Shown in pieces: positions 24,691-33,504 of a stretch of 64,000 nt of DNA. The stretch is from Pelomonas sp046294815 (GTDB lineage Bacteria; Pseudomonadota; Gammaproteobacteria; Burkholderiales; Burkholderiaceae_C), in assembly GCA_046294815.1 (NCBI GenBank), contig JBKBOJ010000001.1, positions 74,809 to 138,808 on the forward strand, written 5' to 3'. The position numbers were made by a program, and so were the translations under genes. The notes below the pieces were generated by a model, which did not search any database, had not been told where the DNA came from, and worked only from the letters and a program-made list of their open reading frames with translations. Positions within the stretch are counted from its first letter, which is position 1; the number at the start of each line of letters is the position of its first letter.

Positions 24691-26013
24691 ATGTCCTCCA
24701 CACCCCTGCCCAGTCCCCTGCCCGAGAGCGACGACGCGCTGCGCCCAGACCGCGTGGAGGACTACTTCCGCGACGGCGCCGTGCCGGCCGATGCGCTGCT
24801 GTGGTGGCAGCTGGAGCGCCAGGACGCGCTGCAGGCGGCGCTGCGCGCGCTGCTGCAGGGCCCGGCCGGCCTGACAAGGCTGCGGCTGTGGGTGTTCTTC
24901 GAGCTGATGGCGCTGCGCGAGTCGCGCCTGACGCGCGACGCGCTGAACCAGGCCTTCCACGTGCTGCGCGACGAGGTGCTGGACAGCGTGCTCAAGCGCC
25001 TGCGTGAGGCCGAGCTGCTGGCCTGGGACGCCACGGCCCAGACCTATGCCGTCACGCCGCTGGCCCAGCAGCTGGTGGGCCTGCTGCAGCCGCTGGTGCA
25101 GGACCAGGCGCCCGACGGCGACCTCGCCGCGCTGCTGGCCGGCGTGGCCGGTGCCCACCAGCTGGGCACGCTGCAGCCGGCGCAGCTGCAGCATCTGCTG
25201 GCCCAGCTGTCGCGGCTGTACGACGAGTTTGCCGACGCCATCGCCAGCGGCAGCGAGTTCGCGCTGCGCCGCGCCCGCACCCGCTTCGAGAAGGCGCTGA
25301 CGCTGGTGGACCGCGCCGGCGAGGCGCTGGCCGCCATCATTGCGCAGGCCGAGGCCGCAGGCGAGGCGCGGCTGGAGCGCCTGGCCCGCGAGCTGGGCCT
25401 GGCCCAGGCGCGGCTGCTGGCCATGGCCAGCCAGTTCAACCGCGCGCTGCAGCAGGCCGACCGCCAGCGCATCACGCTGGGCTCCACCGGCATCACGACG
25501 ACCGACGTGCGCCGCTGGCTGCAGAGCCAGGGTGACCTGGCTGCGCTGCTGGCCGGCGCCTGGGAGCGGCCCGTGCATCCGGTGCTGGTGGCCCAGCACG
25601 ACCTGGTGGACACCGCCGAGGCCGAGTTCGAACGCGACCGGCCCAAGCCCGCCGACAATGCCGCGCTGCCGCAGGGGCAGGTGGCGCCGCCGGGCGAACT
25701 GGCCGTGCTGCAGCTGCCGCCCGACATGGCGCAGCTGCAGGCCCTGCTGGCGACCTGGACCGCCGCCGGCCGCACCGAGCCGCAAGACCTGAGGCCCGCC
25801 GTGCTGGGCGGCAGCTATGCCCGCGCCGCCTACCGCGCGCAGTTGCTGCCGCTGCTGGGCGACGCTCAGGCCCGCCATCTCAAGGGTGCCACCGGCGACA
25901 TGGCGCGCCAGCCCTGGCGCGTGCGCTGGTCGGCCGAGCAAGGCCCCGTGGACGACGAGTTCGTCCAGTGGATGAGCCGCGGCCATCTCATTCCGGAACC
26001 TCCTGCCCCATGA
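24691..26013 (+). CDS. Condensin kleisin-like subunit (MksF/JetA-like)
   Basis: The 440-residue, mostly helical protein has an N-terminal winged-helix-like region (about 30-130) and a long alpha-helical middle (about 170-280). By position and length it is the kleisin of a MukBEF/MksBEF-type condensin, which bridges the SMC heads. The assignment rests mainly on operon context: F-E-B gene order, ATGA coupling to the next gene and an SMC ATPase as third gene. The ATG at 24691 was chosen because the longer frame to 24388 runs through the divergent dioxygenase gene. Confidence 0.78.
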   Translation: MSSTPLPSPLPESDDALRPDRVEDYFRDGAVPADALLWWQLERQDALQAALRALLQGPAGLTRLRLWVFFELMALRESRLTRDALNQAFHVLRDEVLDSVLKRLREAELLAWDATAQTYAVTPLAQQLVGLLQPLVQDQAPDGDLAALLAGVAGAHQLGTLQPAQLQHLLAQLSRLYDEFADAIASGSEFALRRARTRFEKALTLVDRAGEALAAIIAQAEAAGEARLERLARELGLAQARLLAMASQFNRALQQADRQRITLGSTGITTTDVRRWLQSQGDLAALLAGAWERPVHPVLVAQHDLVDTAEAEFERDRPKPADNAALPQGQVAPPGELAVLQLPPDMAQLQALLATWTAAGRTEPQDLRPAVLGGSYARAAYRAQLLPLLGDAQARHLKGATGDMARQPWRVRWSAEQGPVDDEFVQWMSRGHLIPEPPAP

Positions 26014-26738
26014 GCCCTCTCGACGATTCCGCGCAACTGGCGGCCCAGCTGCTGGCCCGCCGCTGGCTGCCGCGCAGCCACCCCCTCGTGAAGCGCGCAC
26101 TGATCGACACCGAGCTGTGGAATCAGCTCAGCGCGCGCCTGGCCGGCGTGGGCCTGCGCCTGGTGGACAACGTGCATGCCGACCACATCGCGGTGGCGCT
26201 GCTGCGCCCGGCCGAGAGCGCCGTGTTCGGCGAGGCCGGCCTGGCCGCCAACAACAATCTGGACCTGCCGCGCGACGGCGTGGCGCTGCTGGTGGTGCTG
26301 TGGGCGCTGATCGTGCTGCCCAAGCGCCAGCGCCAGGTGGCGCGCAGCGACGTCATCCATGCCGGCCAGGCCGAGATGTTCGCCACCGACAAGCCGCTGC
26401 CGCTGGCCTCGGCGGTGTCGCCGCTGGTCAGCTACCGCAGCCTGCTGGCCGACTTCGGCGACCAGCTCGGCAAGAAGCTGCGCCTGGACACCAACCTCAA
26501 GCTGCTGGAGCGGCATGGCTTCATCACGCGTCGCGGCGAGGACATTGCCGAAGGCCCGCTGCTGGACCTGCTGATCGACTACGACCTGCTGGCGCCGCGC
26601 ATTCTGGACGGCGTGCTGGGCGACGTGCTGGCCCGCTCCACTCAGACTTTGGGCCAGCCGCTGGCGCGGCGTGACGAGCCCGTGGCCGAGGACGACATCG
26701 AGCCACCCCTGCAACGCCAAGAAGAACTCGACGACTGA
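26010..26738 (+). CDS. Condensin accessory subunit (MksE/JetB-like)
   Basis: The 242-residue product has the size expected of the KITE-type winged-helix subunit of MukBEF-like complexes. The stretch VALLVVLWALIVLPKRQ is the hydrophobic helix of the first winged-helix domain. LRLDTNLKLLERHGFI resembles the DNA-binding recognition part of the second. The C-terminal tail is acidic (EDDIEPP to the end). It overlaps the preceding gene (ATGA) and shares one base with the SMC start (TGATG), so the three proteins are probably made in fixed ratio. Confidence 0.78.
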   Translation: MSPLDDSAQLAAQLLARRWLPRSHPLVKRALIDTELWNQLSARLAGVGLRLVDNVHADHIAVALLRPAESAVFGEAGLAANNNLDLPRDGVALLVVLWALIVLPKRQRQVARSDVIHAGQAEMFATDKPLPLASAVSPLVSYRSLLADFGDQLGKKLRLDTNLKLLERHGFITRRGEDIAEGPLLDLLIDYDLLAPRILDGVLGDVLARSTQTLGQPLARRDEPVAEDDIEPPLQRQEELDD

Positions 26739-29554
26739 TGTTCCACCTGCAATCGCTCGAACTGCTGCACTGGGACTACTGCCAGCGCGTCACGCTTCCG
26801 TTGGACGGCGCCATCATCACCATCGCCGGCCCCAACGGGTCGGGCAAGACCACGCTGCTGGACGCGTTGCGCACGCTGCTGGGTCTGGAATGCTCCGGCG
26901 GCCGCACGTACAAGACTTATGCGCGCCATGCCAATGCCGAGACGGCCTGGCTGCGCGCGCTGGTGGACAACCGGCCGCGCTCGCGCCAGAACAGCAGCCG
27001 GCCGTTTGCGTCGTCGCTGCTGTACGCCGACCAGGTGACGCTGGCCTGCCGCATCGAGCGCCACGGCGGCGACTGGGTGCGCCGTTACCTCATCCTCGAC
27101 GGCGCGCACGAGATCGAGCAACTGGCCGAGCGCGGCGAGCGCGACTGGCTGGGCATCGAGGCGTGGAAAAAGCGCCTGGAGGCCGCTGGGTTGACGCGGG
27201 CCATAGGCCGGGTCCTGGCGCTGGAGCAGGGCCAGACCGACCGGCTCTGCGAGCTCAGCCCGAAGGAGCTGCTGCGCCTGGTGTTCGAGGTGTTCGGCGA
27301 CCAGGAGGTGCTGGACCGCTACGAGCAGGCCCGCAGCCACCAGCAGCAGCTGGCCAAGGAGGTGGAGCAGGCGGCGGCCGAGCTGGCGTACACGCAGGCC
27401 CAGCTCAGCGACCTGGCCAACCGCGTCAACAGCCATCGCCAATACCAGCTCAAGATTGCCGAGCGCGAGCGCCTGGCCACCGAGGTGCTGCCGGTGCTGC
27501 GCTGGAGCGAGGCCCGTGAGCGCATCGCCCGCGACGCGCGCGAGCTGCACCGCCAGCGCCTGTTCGCGTCGGGCGATGTGAAGGCGCTCAGCGCAAAGCG
27601 CGCCGCGCTGCACGAGCTGTTCACGGCGCAGGAGGCCGCCAAGGCGCGGCTGAAGGCGCTGGAAGGCGAGCGCCGTGCGGCCCGTGCCGCCTTCGACGCG
27701 GCGCGCGAGGCCGAGCGGCCGGCCGAGGCGCTGGTCAAGCGCGAGGATGAGTTGAAGGCACTGGCCGACGTGGAGGCCGACGCCGCCGCGCTGGCGGCCC
27801 GCATGCAGGAGCTGGCCAGCGAACGCGAGCGCCTGCGTGCCGACTACACGCGTGCCAGCGACAAGGCCGCGCGCGCTCAAGCACAGCTCGGCGAGCTCAG
27901 CGGCAAGCGCCTGCCGCCACCGCCGCCCGAGGTCGCGCCGATGCGGCGCGCGCTGGACGACGCGGGCATCGCCCACTACCTGGTGGCCGACTGCATCGAC
28001 ATCGCCGACGAGACCTGGCGCGCCGCGGCCGAAGGTCTGCTGCGGCCGTCGCGCTGGGTCGTCGTGCTCAAGCACCGCAGCGACGAGGGCCGCGCCTTCG
28101 ACATCGCGGCCAGGCTGCGCTACCGCCACTACGTCGTCAGCGACACGACGGTCGTCGCTCAGGCGCCGGCCGGCTCGCTGCTGGCGGCGCTGAACGTCAG
28201 CGCGCCGCTGCCGACCTGGCTGGTGCGCCAGCTGGGCGCCATCCGCTGCGTGGCGTCCACGGAAGAGGGCGCCAAGACCAGCGGCGAATGGATCACGGCC
28301 GACGCCTACTACCGCGACGGCCGCGGCGGCCGCAGCGTGTTCGTCGAGCCGCGCGACCACCAGTTCGGCGCTTCCGCGGTGGACTCGCGCCGCGCTGCGC
28401 TGGAGGCCGAGGCCGCCCGCTGGGACGGCGAGCTCGGCCGCATCGCCAAGGCCCAGGCCGAGGTCGAGCGCCAATTCAAGGACGTGCAGCGCGCCGCGAT
28501 CGGCCACAAGGCCGCGCAGGAACTCTCCGAACGTGCCGACGAATTTGCCGAGGCCCGAGCCCGCCTGCCGGTGCTGCGCCAGGCGCGCGCGGAAGCCGCC
28601 TCGCGCATGAGCCAGCTCGACGGCGAGTACGACCGCGTGCTGCGCGAGTCGACCCGCAGCGAGCAGGCCTACGAGGCCGCACAGATCGCGCTGCGCGATG
28701 GCGAGGGCTCGGCCGCCGCGCGGCTGCGTGAATACGAGGCCAAGCGCGAGGCGCTGCGCAAGGCATCGCGCGAAAGCCGCGAGCAGAAGGCCAAATTTCC
28801 GTCGGCCTGGGTCACGCCCGCCGCGCTGGCCGCGCTGCGCGACGAGTTCGAGAACGCCCGCCAGGCCGAGATCCGCGCCCACCATGTGGACCAGGAGCTG
28901 GAGGCGGGCCATTGGGAGGTGGACGCCAGCGTCGTCGAGCGCCATGCCCGCATGGCTGCCCAGGTGCACGAGCAGGACAGCCAGCTCAGCGACCGCCGCG
29001 CCAGCAACGAGCTGGCCCGCATCGCCGCCTTCAATGCCCGCGAGCGCTACATCGACGTGATGCGCGCCACCGTGCGCCGCTACAAGAAAAACGTGGCCGA
29101 GCTGGGCGAACTGGCCGGCGTGACGGCCGAGGCCATCCTGCCCCACCTGGACAACGACGACACCGTGCTGGCCCAGGCCGGCCTGCAGGTCAAGTTCAAC
29201 TTCGACGGCAAGGGCGACGTGGGCCTGAACGACGGCGAGGCCTCGGGTGGCCAGCAGGTGCTCAAGAGCCTGATCCTGCTGGTGGGTCTGATGAAGGATG
29301 ACGAGACGCCCGGCGGCTTCGTCTTCATCGACGAGCCCTTCGCCCACCTGGACGTGCGCAACATCCAGCTGGTGGGTCACTTCCTGCGCAGCACCCGCGC
29401 GCAGTACCTGCTGACGACGCCGATCACGCACAACGTCGAGGTGTTCGAGCCCAGCGAGATCACACTGGTGACGAGCAAGAAGCCGCGCGGCGAGCGCTGG
29501 GCGCCGCCCATCGCGGTGCTGGCGCGGCGGCCCGAAGTCTCGGTCTATGACTGA
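26738..29554 (+). CDS. SMC-like condensin ATPase (MksB/JetC-like)
   Basis: The 938-residue protein has Walker A GPNGSGKT (31-38), two long coiled coils and a hinge-like globular middle (about 400-545). The ABC signature GEASGGQQ is near 835 and Walker B FVFIDEP near 864. Its length equals typical MksB rather than the 1480-residue MukB. Such ATPases extrude DNA loops for chromosome compaction. In Wadjet (JetABCD) they act with a JetD nuclease against plasmids. No JetD-like gene follows. A thioesterase gene begins 8 nt before this stop. Confidence 0.88.
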   Translation: MFHLQSLELLHWDYCQRVTLPLDGAIITIAGPNGSGKTTLLDALRTLLGLECSGGRTYKTYARHANAETAWLRALVDNRPRSRQNSSRPFASSLLYADQVTLACRIERHGGDWVRRYLILDGAHEIEQLAERGERDWLGIEAWKKRLEAAGLTRAIGRVLALEQGQTDRLCELSPKELLRLVFEVFGDQEVLDRYEQARSHQQQLAKEVEQAAAELAYTQAQLSDLANRVNSHRQYQLKIAERERLATEVLPVLRWSEARERIARDARELHRQRLFASGDVKALSAKRAALHELFTAQEAAKARLKALEGERRAARAAFDAAREAERPAEALVKREDELKALADVEADAAALAARMQELASERERLRADYTRASDKAARAQAQLGELSGKRLPPPPPEVAPMRRALDDAGIAHYLVADCIDIADETWRAAAEGLLRPSRWVVVLKHRSDEGRAFDIAARLRYRHYVVSDTTVVAQAPAGSLLAALNVSAPLPTWLVRQLGAIRCVASTEEGAKTSGEWITADAYYRDGRGGRSVFVEPRDHQFGASAVDSRRAALEAEAARWDGELGRIAKAQAEVERQFKDVQRAAIGHKAAQELSERADEFAEARARLPVLRQARAEAASRMSQLDGEYDRVLRESTRSEQAYEAAQIALRDGEGSAAARLREYEAKREALRKASRESREQKAKFPSAWVTPAALAALRDEFENARQAEIRAHHVDQELEAGHWEVDASVVERHARMAAQVHEQDSQLSDRRASNELARIAAFNARERYIDVMRATVRRYKKNVAELGELAGVTAEAILPHLDNDDTVLAQAGLQVKFNFDGKGDVGLNDGEASGGQQVLKSLILLVGLMKDDETPGGFVFIDEPFAHLDVRNIQLVGHFLRSTRAQYLLTTPITHNVEVFEPSEITLVTSKKPRGERWAPPIAVLARRPEVSVYD

Positions 29555-29990
29555 CTGGGACCATCCCTCACCGTTCACGCTGCGGCTCGCGCCCACGGCG
29601 GCGGACATCGACGGCCTGGGCCACACCAACAACGCCGTCTACGTGCGCTGGTGCGAGCAGGTGGCGTGGGCGCACTCCGAGGCGCTGGGCCTGAGCCTGG
29701 CGGACTACCGCCGTCTGGACCGCGCGATGGCCATACGCGAGGGCCACTACGACTACCTGCTGCCATCTCTCGAAGGCGAGGCGCTGCTGCTGGGCACCTG
29801 GCTGACGGCCAGCGACGGCCGGCTCACGATGCAGCGGCAGTTCCAGCTCAGGCGCGCCAGCGACGGGGCGACGCTGGTGCGCGGTCGCTGGATGCTGGTG
29901 TGCATCGAGATCAGCAGCGGCAGGCCGAAACGCATGCCGGCGGAGTTCCTGGGCGTCTACGAGGCCGCGGTGGTGCCCCGAAGGGATTAA
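29547..29990 (+). CDS. Acyl-CoA thioesterase, hot-dog fold (YbgC/FadM type)
   Basis: The 147-residue protein has the 4HBT signature near its N-terminus: DIDGLGHTNNAVYVRWCEQ, in which the Asp and following helix form the active site of YbgC/FadM-type thioesterases. It should hydrolyse acyl-CoA in the cytoplasm. It starts 8 nt inside the end of the SMC gene, so it is co-transcribed with the condensin, although no functional link is known. The ATG at 29547 is the only sensible start. Confidence 0.87.
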   Translation: MTDWDHPSPFTLRLAPTAADIDGLGHTNNAVYVRWCEQVAWAHSEALGLSLADYRRLDRAMAIREGHYDYLLPSLEGEALLLGTWLTASDGRLTMQRQFQLRRASDGATLVRGRWMLVCIEISSGRPKRMPAEFLGVYEAAVVPRRD

Positions 29991-30017
29991 TATGCGTTTC
30001 GTATACTGTTCGCATAT
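29990..30017. promoter_or_regulatory. Inverted repeat and promoter of the ParD-like gene
   Basis: Perfect 7-bp arms atatgcg (29990-29996) and cgcatat (30011-30017) are separated by 14 nt that contain tatact, a good -10 box. It ends 9 nt before the ParD-like ATG. Ribbon-helix-helix antitoxins often repress their own promoters through such repeats. Confidence 0.5.
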
Positions 30018-30026
30018 CGTCGCGAC

Positions 30027-30275
30027 ATGGGAATCGTCAAAATCTCCGATCCGATGCACGAAAGCCTGCGCCTGGCCAGCCAGGCCCTGTCGCGCTCCAT
30101 CAACGCCCAGGCCGAGCACTGGATGCGCATCGGCATGCTGGCCGAGCTGCACCCGCAGCTAAGCCACAGCGAGATCTGCCAGTTGCTGATCCGCGCCGAG
30201 CAGGACGGCGGGCTGGACTTGGCGCGCGTGGCCGGCTGGACTCAGCCGAGCAAGGCCAAGGGAGGCCGCGCATGA
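30027..30275 (+). CDS. ParD-like antitoxin-family protein
   Basis: The 82-residue protein resembles the ParD_like family. The N-terminal VKISDPMHESLRLASQALSRS looks like a ribbon-helix-helix strand and helix, followed by INAQAEHWMRIGMLAE. No RelE/ParE toxin is adjacent. Instead the stop overlaps the start of a methionine aminopeptidase (ATGA). ParD-like genes next to map-type genes occur in other proteobacteria, and the meaning is not settled. Autoregulation through the upstream inverted repeat is likely. Confidence 0.8.
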   Translation: MGIVKISDPMHESLRLASQALSRSINAQAEHWMRIGMLAELHPQLSHSEICQLLIRAEQDGGLDLARVAGWTQPSKAKGGRA

Positions 30276-31066
30276 AGAGCCTGAAGTTGCGCAGCCCCGA
30301 GGAAGTCGCCAAGGCCCGTGAGGCAGGCCATCTGATCGCCCAGGTGCTCGCCATGCTCAAGCCCTATGTGGTGCCCGGCGTGACGACCGAGGAGCTCGAC
30401 GACATCTGCCGCGACTACATCGTCAACGACCTGCGGTGCATCCCGGCCAACATCGGCTACCACGGCTACCCCAAGACGGCCTGCATCTCGCCCAACCACG
30501 TCGTCTGCCACGGCATCCCGAGCAAGGACAAGCGGCTCAAGAAGGGCGACATCGTCAACGTGGACGTGACCCTCAAAACGCCCGACGGCTGGTTTGGCGA
30601 CAGCAGCCGCATGTTCATCGTCGGCGAGGCCAATGTGCTGGCGCGCCGGCTGGTGATGACGACCTACGAGGCGCTGCGCGCCGGCATCCGCCAGGTGCGC
30701 CCGGGCGCGACGCTGGGCGACGTGGGTCACGCCATCCAGAAGGTCGCGCACGCGGCCGGCTTCAGCGTTGTGCGCGAGTACGGCGGCCACGGCATCGGCG
30801 ACGTCTATCACGACGAGCCGCACGTCAACCACTTCGGCCGCCCCGGCGAGGGCTTGCGGCTGCAGGAGGGCATGATCTTCACGATCGAGCCCATGATCAA
30901 CGCCGGCGGCGCCGCCATCCGCGAGCTGAACGACGGCTGGACGGTGGTGACCAAGGACCACTCGCTGTCGGCGCAGTGGGAGCACATGGTGGCCGTCACC
31001 AAGGACGGCTTCGAGATCCTGACGCCGTGGCCGGACGGGCTGGGGGAGTACCCGGCGATCGATTGA
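30272..31066 (+). CDS. map: Type I methionine aminopeptidase
   Basis: The 264-residue product is a full-length type Ia methionine aminopeptidase. It removes the initiator Met from new proteins in the cytoplasm. The pita-bread metal ligands are visible: DVTLKTPDGWFGDSSRMF (two Asp), GHGIGDVYHDEPHV (His), FTIEPMI (Glu) and QWEHMVAVT (Glu). NIGYHGYPKTACISPNHVVCHG is the substrate-side signature. GGAGG precedes the ATG. It is translationally coupled to the ParD-like gene. It may be a second copy beside a housekeeping map elsewhere, which cannot be seen here. Confidence 0.93.
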   Translation: MKSLKLRSPEEVAKAREAGHLIAQVLAMLKPYVVPGVTTEELDDICRDYIVNDLRCIPANIGYHGYPKTACISPNHVVCHGIPSKDKRLKKGDIVNVDVTLKTPDGWFGDSSRMFIVGEANVLARRLVMTTYEALRAGIRQVRPGATLGDVGHAIQKVAHAAGFSVVREYGGHGIGDVYHDEPHVNHFGRPGEGLRLQEGMIFTIEPMINAGGAAIRELNDGWTVVTKDHSLSAQWEHMVAVTKDGFEILTPWPDGLGEYPAID

Positions 31067-31128
31067 GGGCACGGTTGTGCGCTGCCGGGATGTTGGGGTG
31101 GCGAGCTCACCCCAAGCTGCCCGTGCCC
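31067..31128. terminator. Nested hairpins between convergent map and metE
   Basis: An outer pair, gggcacgg (31067-31074) and ccgtgccc (31121-31128), encloses a perfect inner hairpin, ttggggtg (31093-31100) and caccccaa (31108-31115), with a 7-nt loop. No T run follows on either strand. It fills the whole gap between the two stop codons and probably acts as a two-way terminator. Confidence 0.5.
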
Positions 31129-31131
31129 GTT

Positions 31132-33408
31132 TCAGTCCACCGACACCAGCTCCCTGCGCAAGGCCCGCGCCGCCTCCACCATCCTCGCGAGCGCGGCTTC
31201 CGTCTCCACCCACCCCCGCGTCTTCAACCCGCAGTCCGGGTTGACCCAGAGCTGCTGCGGCGGGATGACCGCGGCGGCTTTCTTCAGCAGGCGCAGCATC
31301 TCGGCCGTCTCGGGCACGCGCGGTGAGTGGATGTCGTAGACGCCGGGGCCGATCTCGTTGGGGTACCGGAACTGCCCGAAGCCGCGCAGCAGTTCCATGT
31401 CGGAGCGGCTGGTCTCGATGGTGATGACGTCGGCGTCCAGCGCGGCGATGTCAGGCAGGATGTCGTTGAACTCCGAGTAGCACATGTGGGTGTGGATCTG
31501 CGTGTCGTCGCGCACCGGGCTGGCCGAGACGCGGAAGGCACGCGTGGCCCAGGCGAGGTAGTCGCGCCAGCCCGCGCGGCGCAGCGGCAGACCTTCGCGG
31601 AAGGCGGGCTCGTCGATCTGGATCACGGCAATGCCGGCGGCCTCCAGGTCGGCCGCCTCGTCGCGTATGGCCAGGGCGATCTGCAGCGCGGTGTCGGCGC
31701 GCGGCTGGTCGTCGCGCACGAAGGACCATTGCAGCAGCGTGATCGGGCCGGTCAGCATGCCCTTCATCGGCTTGCTGGTGAGGCTTTGCGCGAAGACGGT
31801 CCAGTCCACCGTCATCGGCCTGGGCCGCGACACGTCACCGAACAGCACCGGCGGCTTCACGCAGCGTGAGCCGTAGCTCTGCACCCAGCCGTTGGCCGTG
31901 AAGGCAAAGCCCGCCAGCTGCTCGCCGAAGTACTCGACCATGTCGTTGCGCTCGGCCTCGCCGTGCACCAGCACGTCCAGGCCCAAGGATTCCTGCTTGC
32001 TCACGGCCAGCCGGATCTCACGCTGCATGGCTTCGCGGTAGGCGGCTTCGTCCAGCTCGCCGCGCTTGAAGGCCGCGCGTGCGGCGCGGATCTCGGGCGT
32101 CTGTGGGAAGGAGCCAATGGTGGTGGTCGGGAAGGCGGGCAGGTTCAGGCGCTGGCGCTGCGCGGCCCGGCGGGTGGGGAAGGGCGAGCGGCGCTGGTCG
32201 GCATCGGCCGGCAAGGCCTGGATGCGCGCTTGCACGCTGGCGTTGCGCACGCGCCGGCTCGCCGCGCGGTTGGCGCGGGCGGCGCGGGACTCAGCCAGTT
32301 CGCGGGCCACGCTCTGCTCGTCGCCCCACAGCGCGCGCTTGAGCACGCGCAGCTCGTCGAGCTTTTCGACGGCGCCGGCCAGCCAGGATTGCAGCTCGGG
32401 GTCCAGCGCGGCGTCGTGGCGCAGGCTGTAGGGCACGTGCAGCAGCGAGCACGACGGCGCTACCCACAGGCGCCCGCCGCGCAGTTGCAGCACTTCGCGC
32501 AGTTGGTCCAGCGCGGCGTCGAGGTCGCAGCGCCAGATGTTGCGGCCGTCGACGATGCCCACCGACAGCTCGCGCTCCAGCGGCAGCAGGCGCGCGATGG
32601 GCAGCAGTTCGGCAGGCGCGCGCACGGCGTCCACATGCAGGCCGGCCACCGGCAGCTCGCAGGCCAGGTCCAGGTTGTCGGCCAGCGGCGAGAAATAGGT
32701 GGCCAGCAGCAGCGGCTGGCCGACGACGCCCAGGCGGGCGTAGGCCTGGCGCAGCGCCTCGCGCCAGGCGGGTGGCAAGTCGAGTCCGAGGATGGGCTCG
32801 TCCAGCTGCACCCAGGTCACGCCGCGCGCGGCCAGGCGGGTCAGCAACTGCTCGTAGACGGGCAGCAGGCGCTTGAGCAGCGCCAAGCGATCGAAGCCCT
32901 CCTGCTTGCTCTTGCCCAGGAACAGGAAGCTCACCGGCCCCAGCAGCGCGACCTTGGGGCTGGCGGGCAGGGCGATGGCCTCGTCCACCTCGGCCAGCAG
33001 GCGCTCGGCGTGCAGGTGGAACTCGGTGGCGGCGTCGAACTCGGGCACCAGGTAGTGGTAGTTGGTGTCGAACCACTTGGTCATCTCCAGCGCTGGCGCC
33101 TGGCCGCCACGGGCCATCGCAAAGTAGCGCTGCAGCGGCGTGTCGTCACTCGTGAAGCCGAAACGGGCCGGCTCGCAACCGAACAGCTGGATCAGGTTGG
33201 CCACATGGTCGTAGAGCGCGAAGTCGCCCACCGTGACATGGTCCAGCCCCGCATCCTGCTGCAGGCGCCAGTGCCGGGCCCGCAGCGCGGCAGCCTGGGC
33301 CTCCAGCCCGGCGGCGGGCAGTTCGCCGCGCCAGTGGCGCTCCAGCGCCGTCTTCAGTTCGCGCTGTTCACCCATGCGCGGGAAGCCGAGAATATGAGTC
33401 TTGATCAT
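31132..33408 (-). CDS. metE: Cobalamin-independent methionine synthase
   Basis: The 758-residue protein is full-length MetE, which transfers a methyl group from 5-methyltetrahydropteroyl-polyglutamate to homocysteine. The N-terminus (MIKTHILGFPRMGEQREL) is diagnostic. The catalytic domain carries the zinc ligands in HMCYSEF (His and Cys) and VNPDCGLKTRGW (Cys). The frame extends 17 codons upstream, but the conserved Met at 33408 is the proper start. It is divergent from a LysR gene of the MetR type, with a candidate MetR site between them. No cobalamin riboswitch is seen in the 96-nt gap. Confidence 0.96.
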   Translation of the reverse strand: MIKTHILGFPRMGEQRELKTALERHWRGELPAAGLEAQAAALRARHWRLQQDAGLDHVTVGDFALYDHVANLIQLFGCEPARFGFTSDDTPLQRYFAMARGGQAPALEMTKWFDTNYHYLVPEFDAATEFHLHAERLLAEVDEAIALPASPKVALLGPVSFLFLGKSKQEGFDRLALLKRLLPVYEQLLTRLAARGVTWVQLDEPILGLDLPPAWREALRQAYARLGVVGQPLLLATYFSPLADNLDLACELPVAGLHVDAVRAPAELLPIARLLPLERELSVGIVDGRNIWRCDLDAALDQLREVLQLRGGRLWVAPSCSLLHVPYSLRHDAALDPELQSWLAGAVEKLDELRVLKRALWGDEQSVARELAESRAARANRAASRRVRNASVQARIQALPADADQRRSPFPTRRAAQRQRLNLPAFPTTTIGSFPQTPEIRAARAAFKRGELDEAAYREAMQREIRLAVSKQESLGLDVLVHGEAERNDMVEYFGEQLAGFAFTANGWVQSYGSRCVKPPVLFGDVSRPRPMTVDWTVFAQSLTSKPMKGMLTGPITLLQWSFVRDDQPRADTALQIALAIRDEAADLEAAGIAVIQIDEPAFREGLPLRRAGWRDYLAWATRAFRVSASPVRDDTQIHTHMCYSEFNDILPDIAALDADVITIETSRSDMELLRGFGQFRYPNEIGPGVYDIHSPRVPETAEMLRLLKKAAAVIPPQQLWVNPDCGLKTRGWVETEAALARMVEAARALRRELVSVD

Positions 33409-33425
33409 GTTGAATCGAGTGATGC

Positions 33426-33438
33426 TGAAAACGATTCG
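33426..33438. promoter_or_regulatory. Candidate MetR-binding site
   Basis: The sequence tgaaaacgattcg fits the known MetR pattern TGAA-N5-TTCA at 7 of 8 fixed positions. It lies 17 nt upstream of the metE start codon in the 96-nt gap shared with metR, where homocysteine-responsive control would be expected. Confidence 0.5.
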
Positions 33439-33504
33439 TGATGATCGGCAGTCATGCAAAATGAATCAAACGAAACGTTTTTGGGTTCATCAATAGTTCC
33501 GTTC

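Noticed and set aside
29555..30026. JetD-like nuclease after the SMC gene
   Set aside because: The gene here is a short hot-dog thioesterase. No reading frame nearby has the size or Toprim-like features of JetD.
33409..33504. Cobalamin riboswitch upstream of metE
   Set aside because: The gap to metR is only 96 nt, too short for a B12 riboswitch, and no conserved B12-box sequence is visible.
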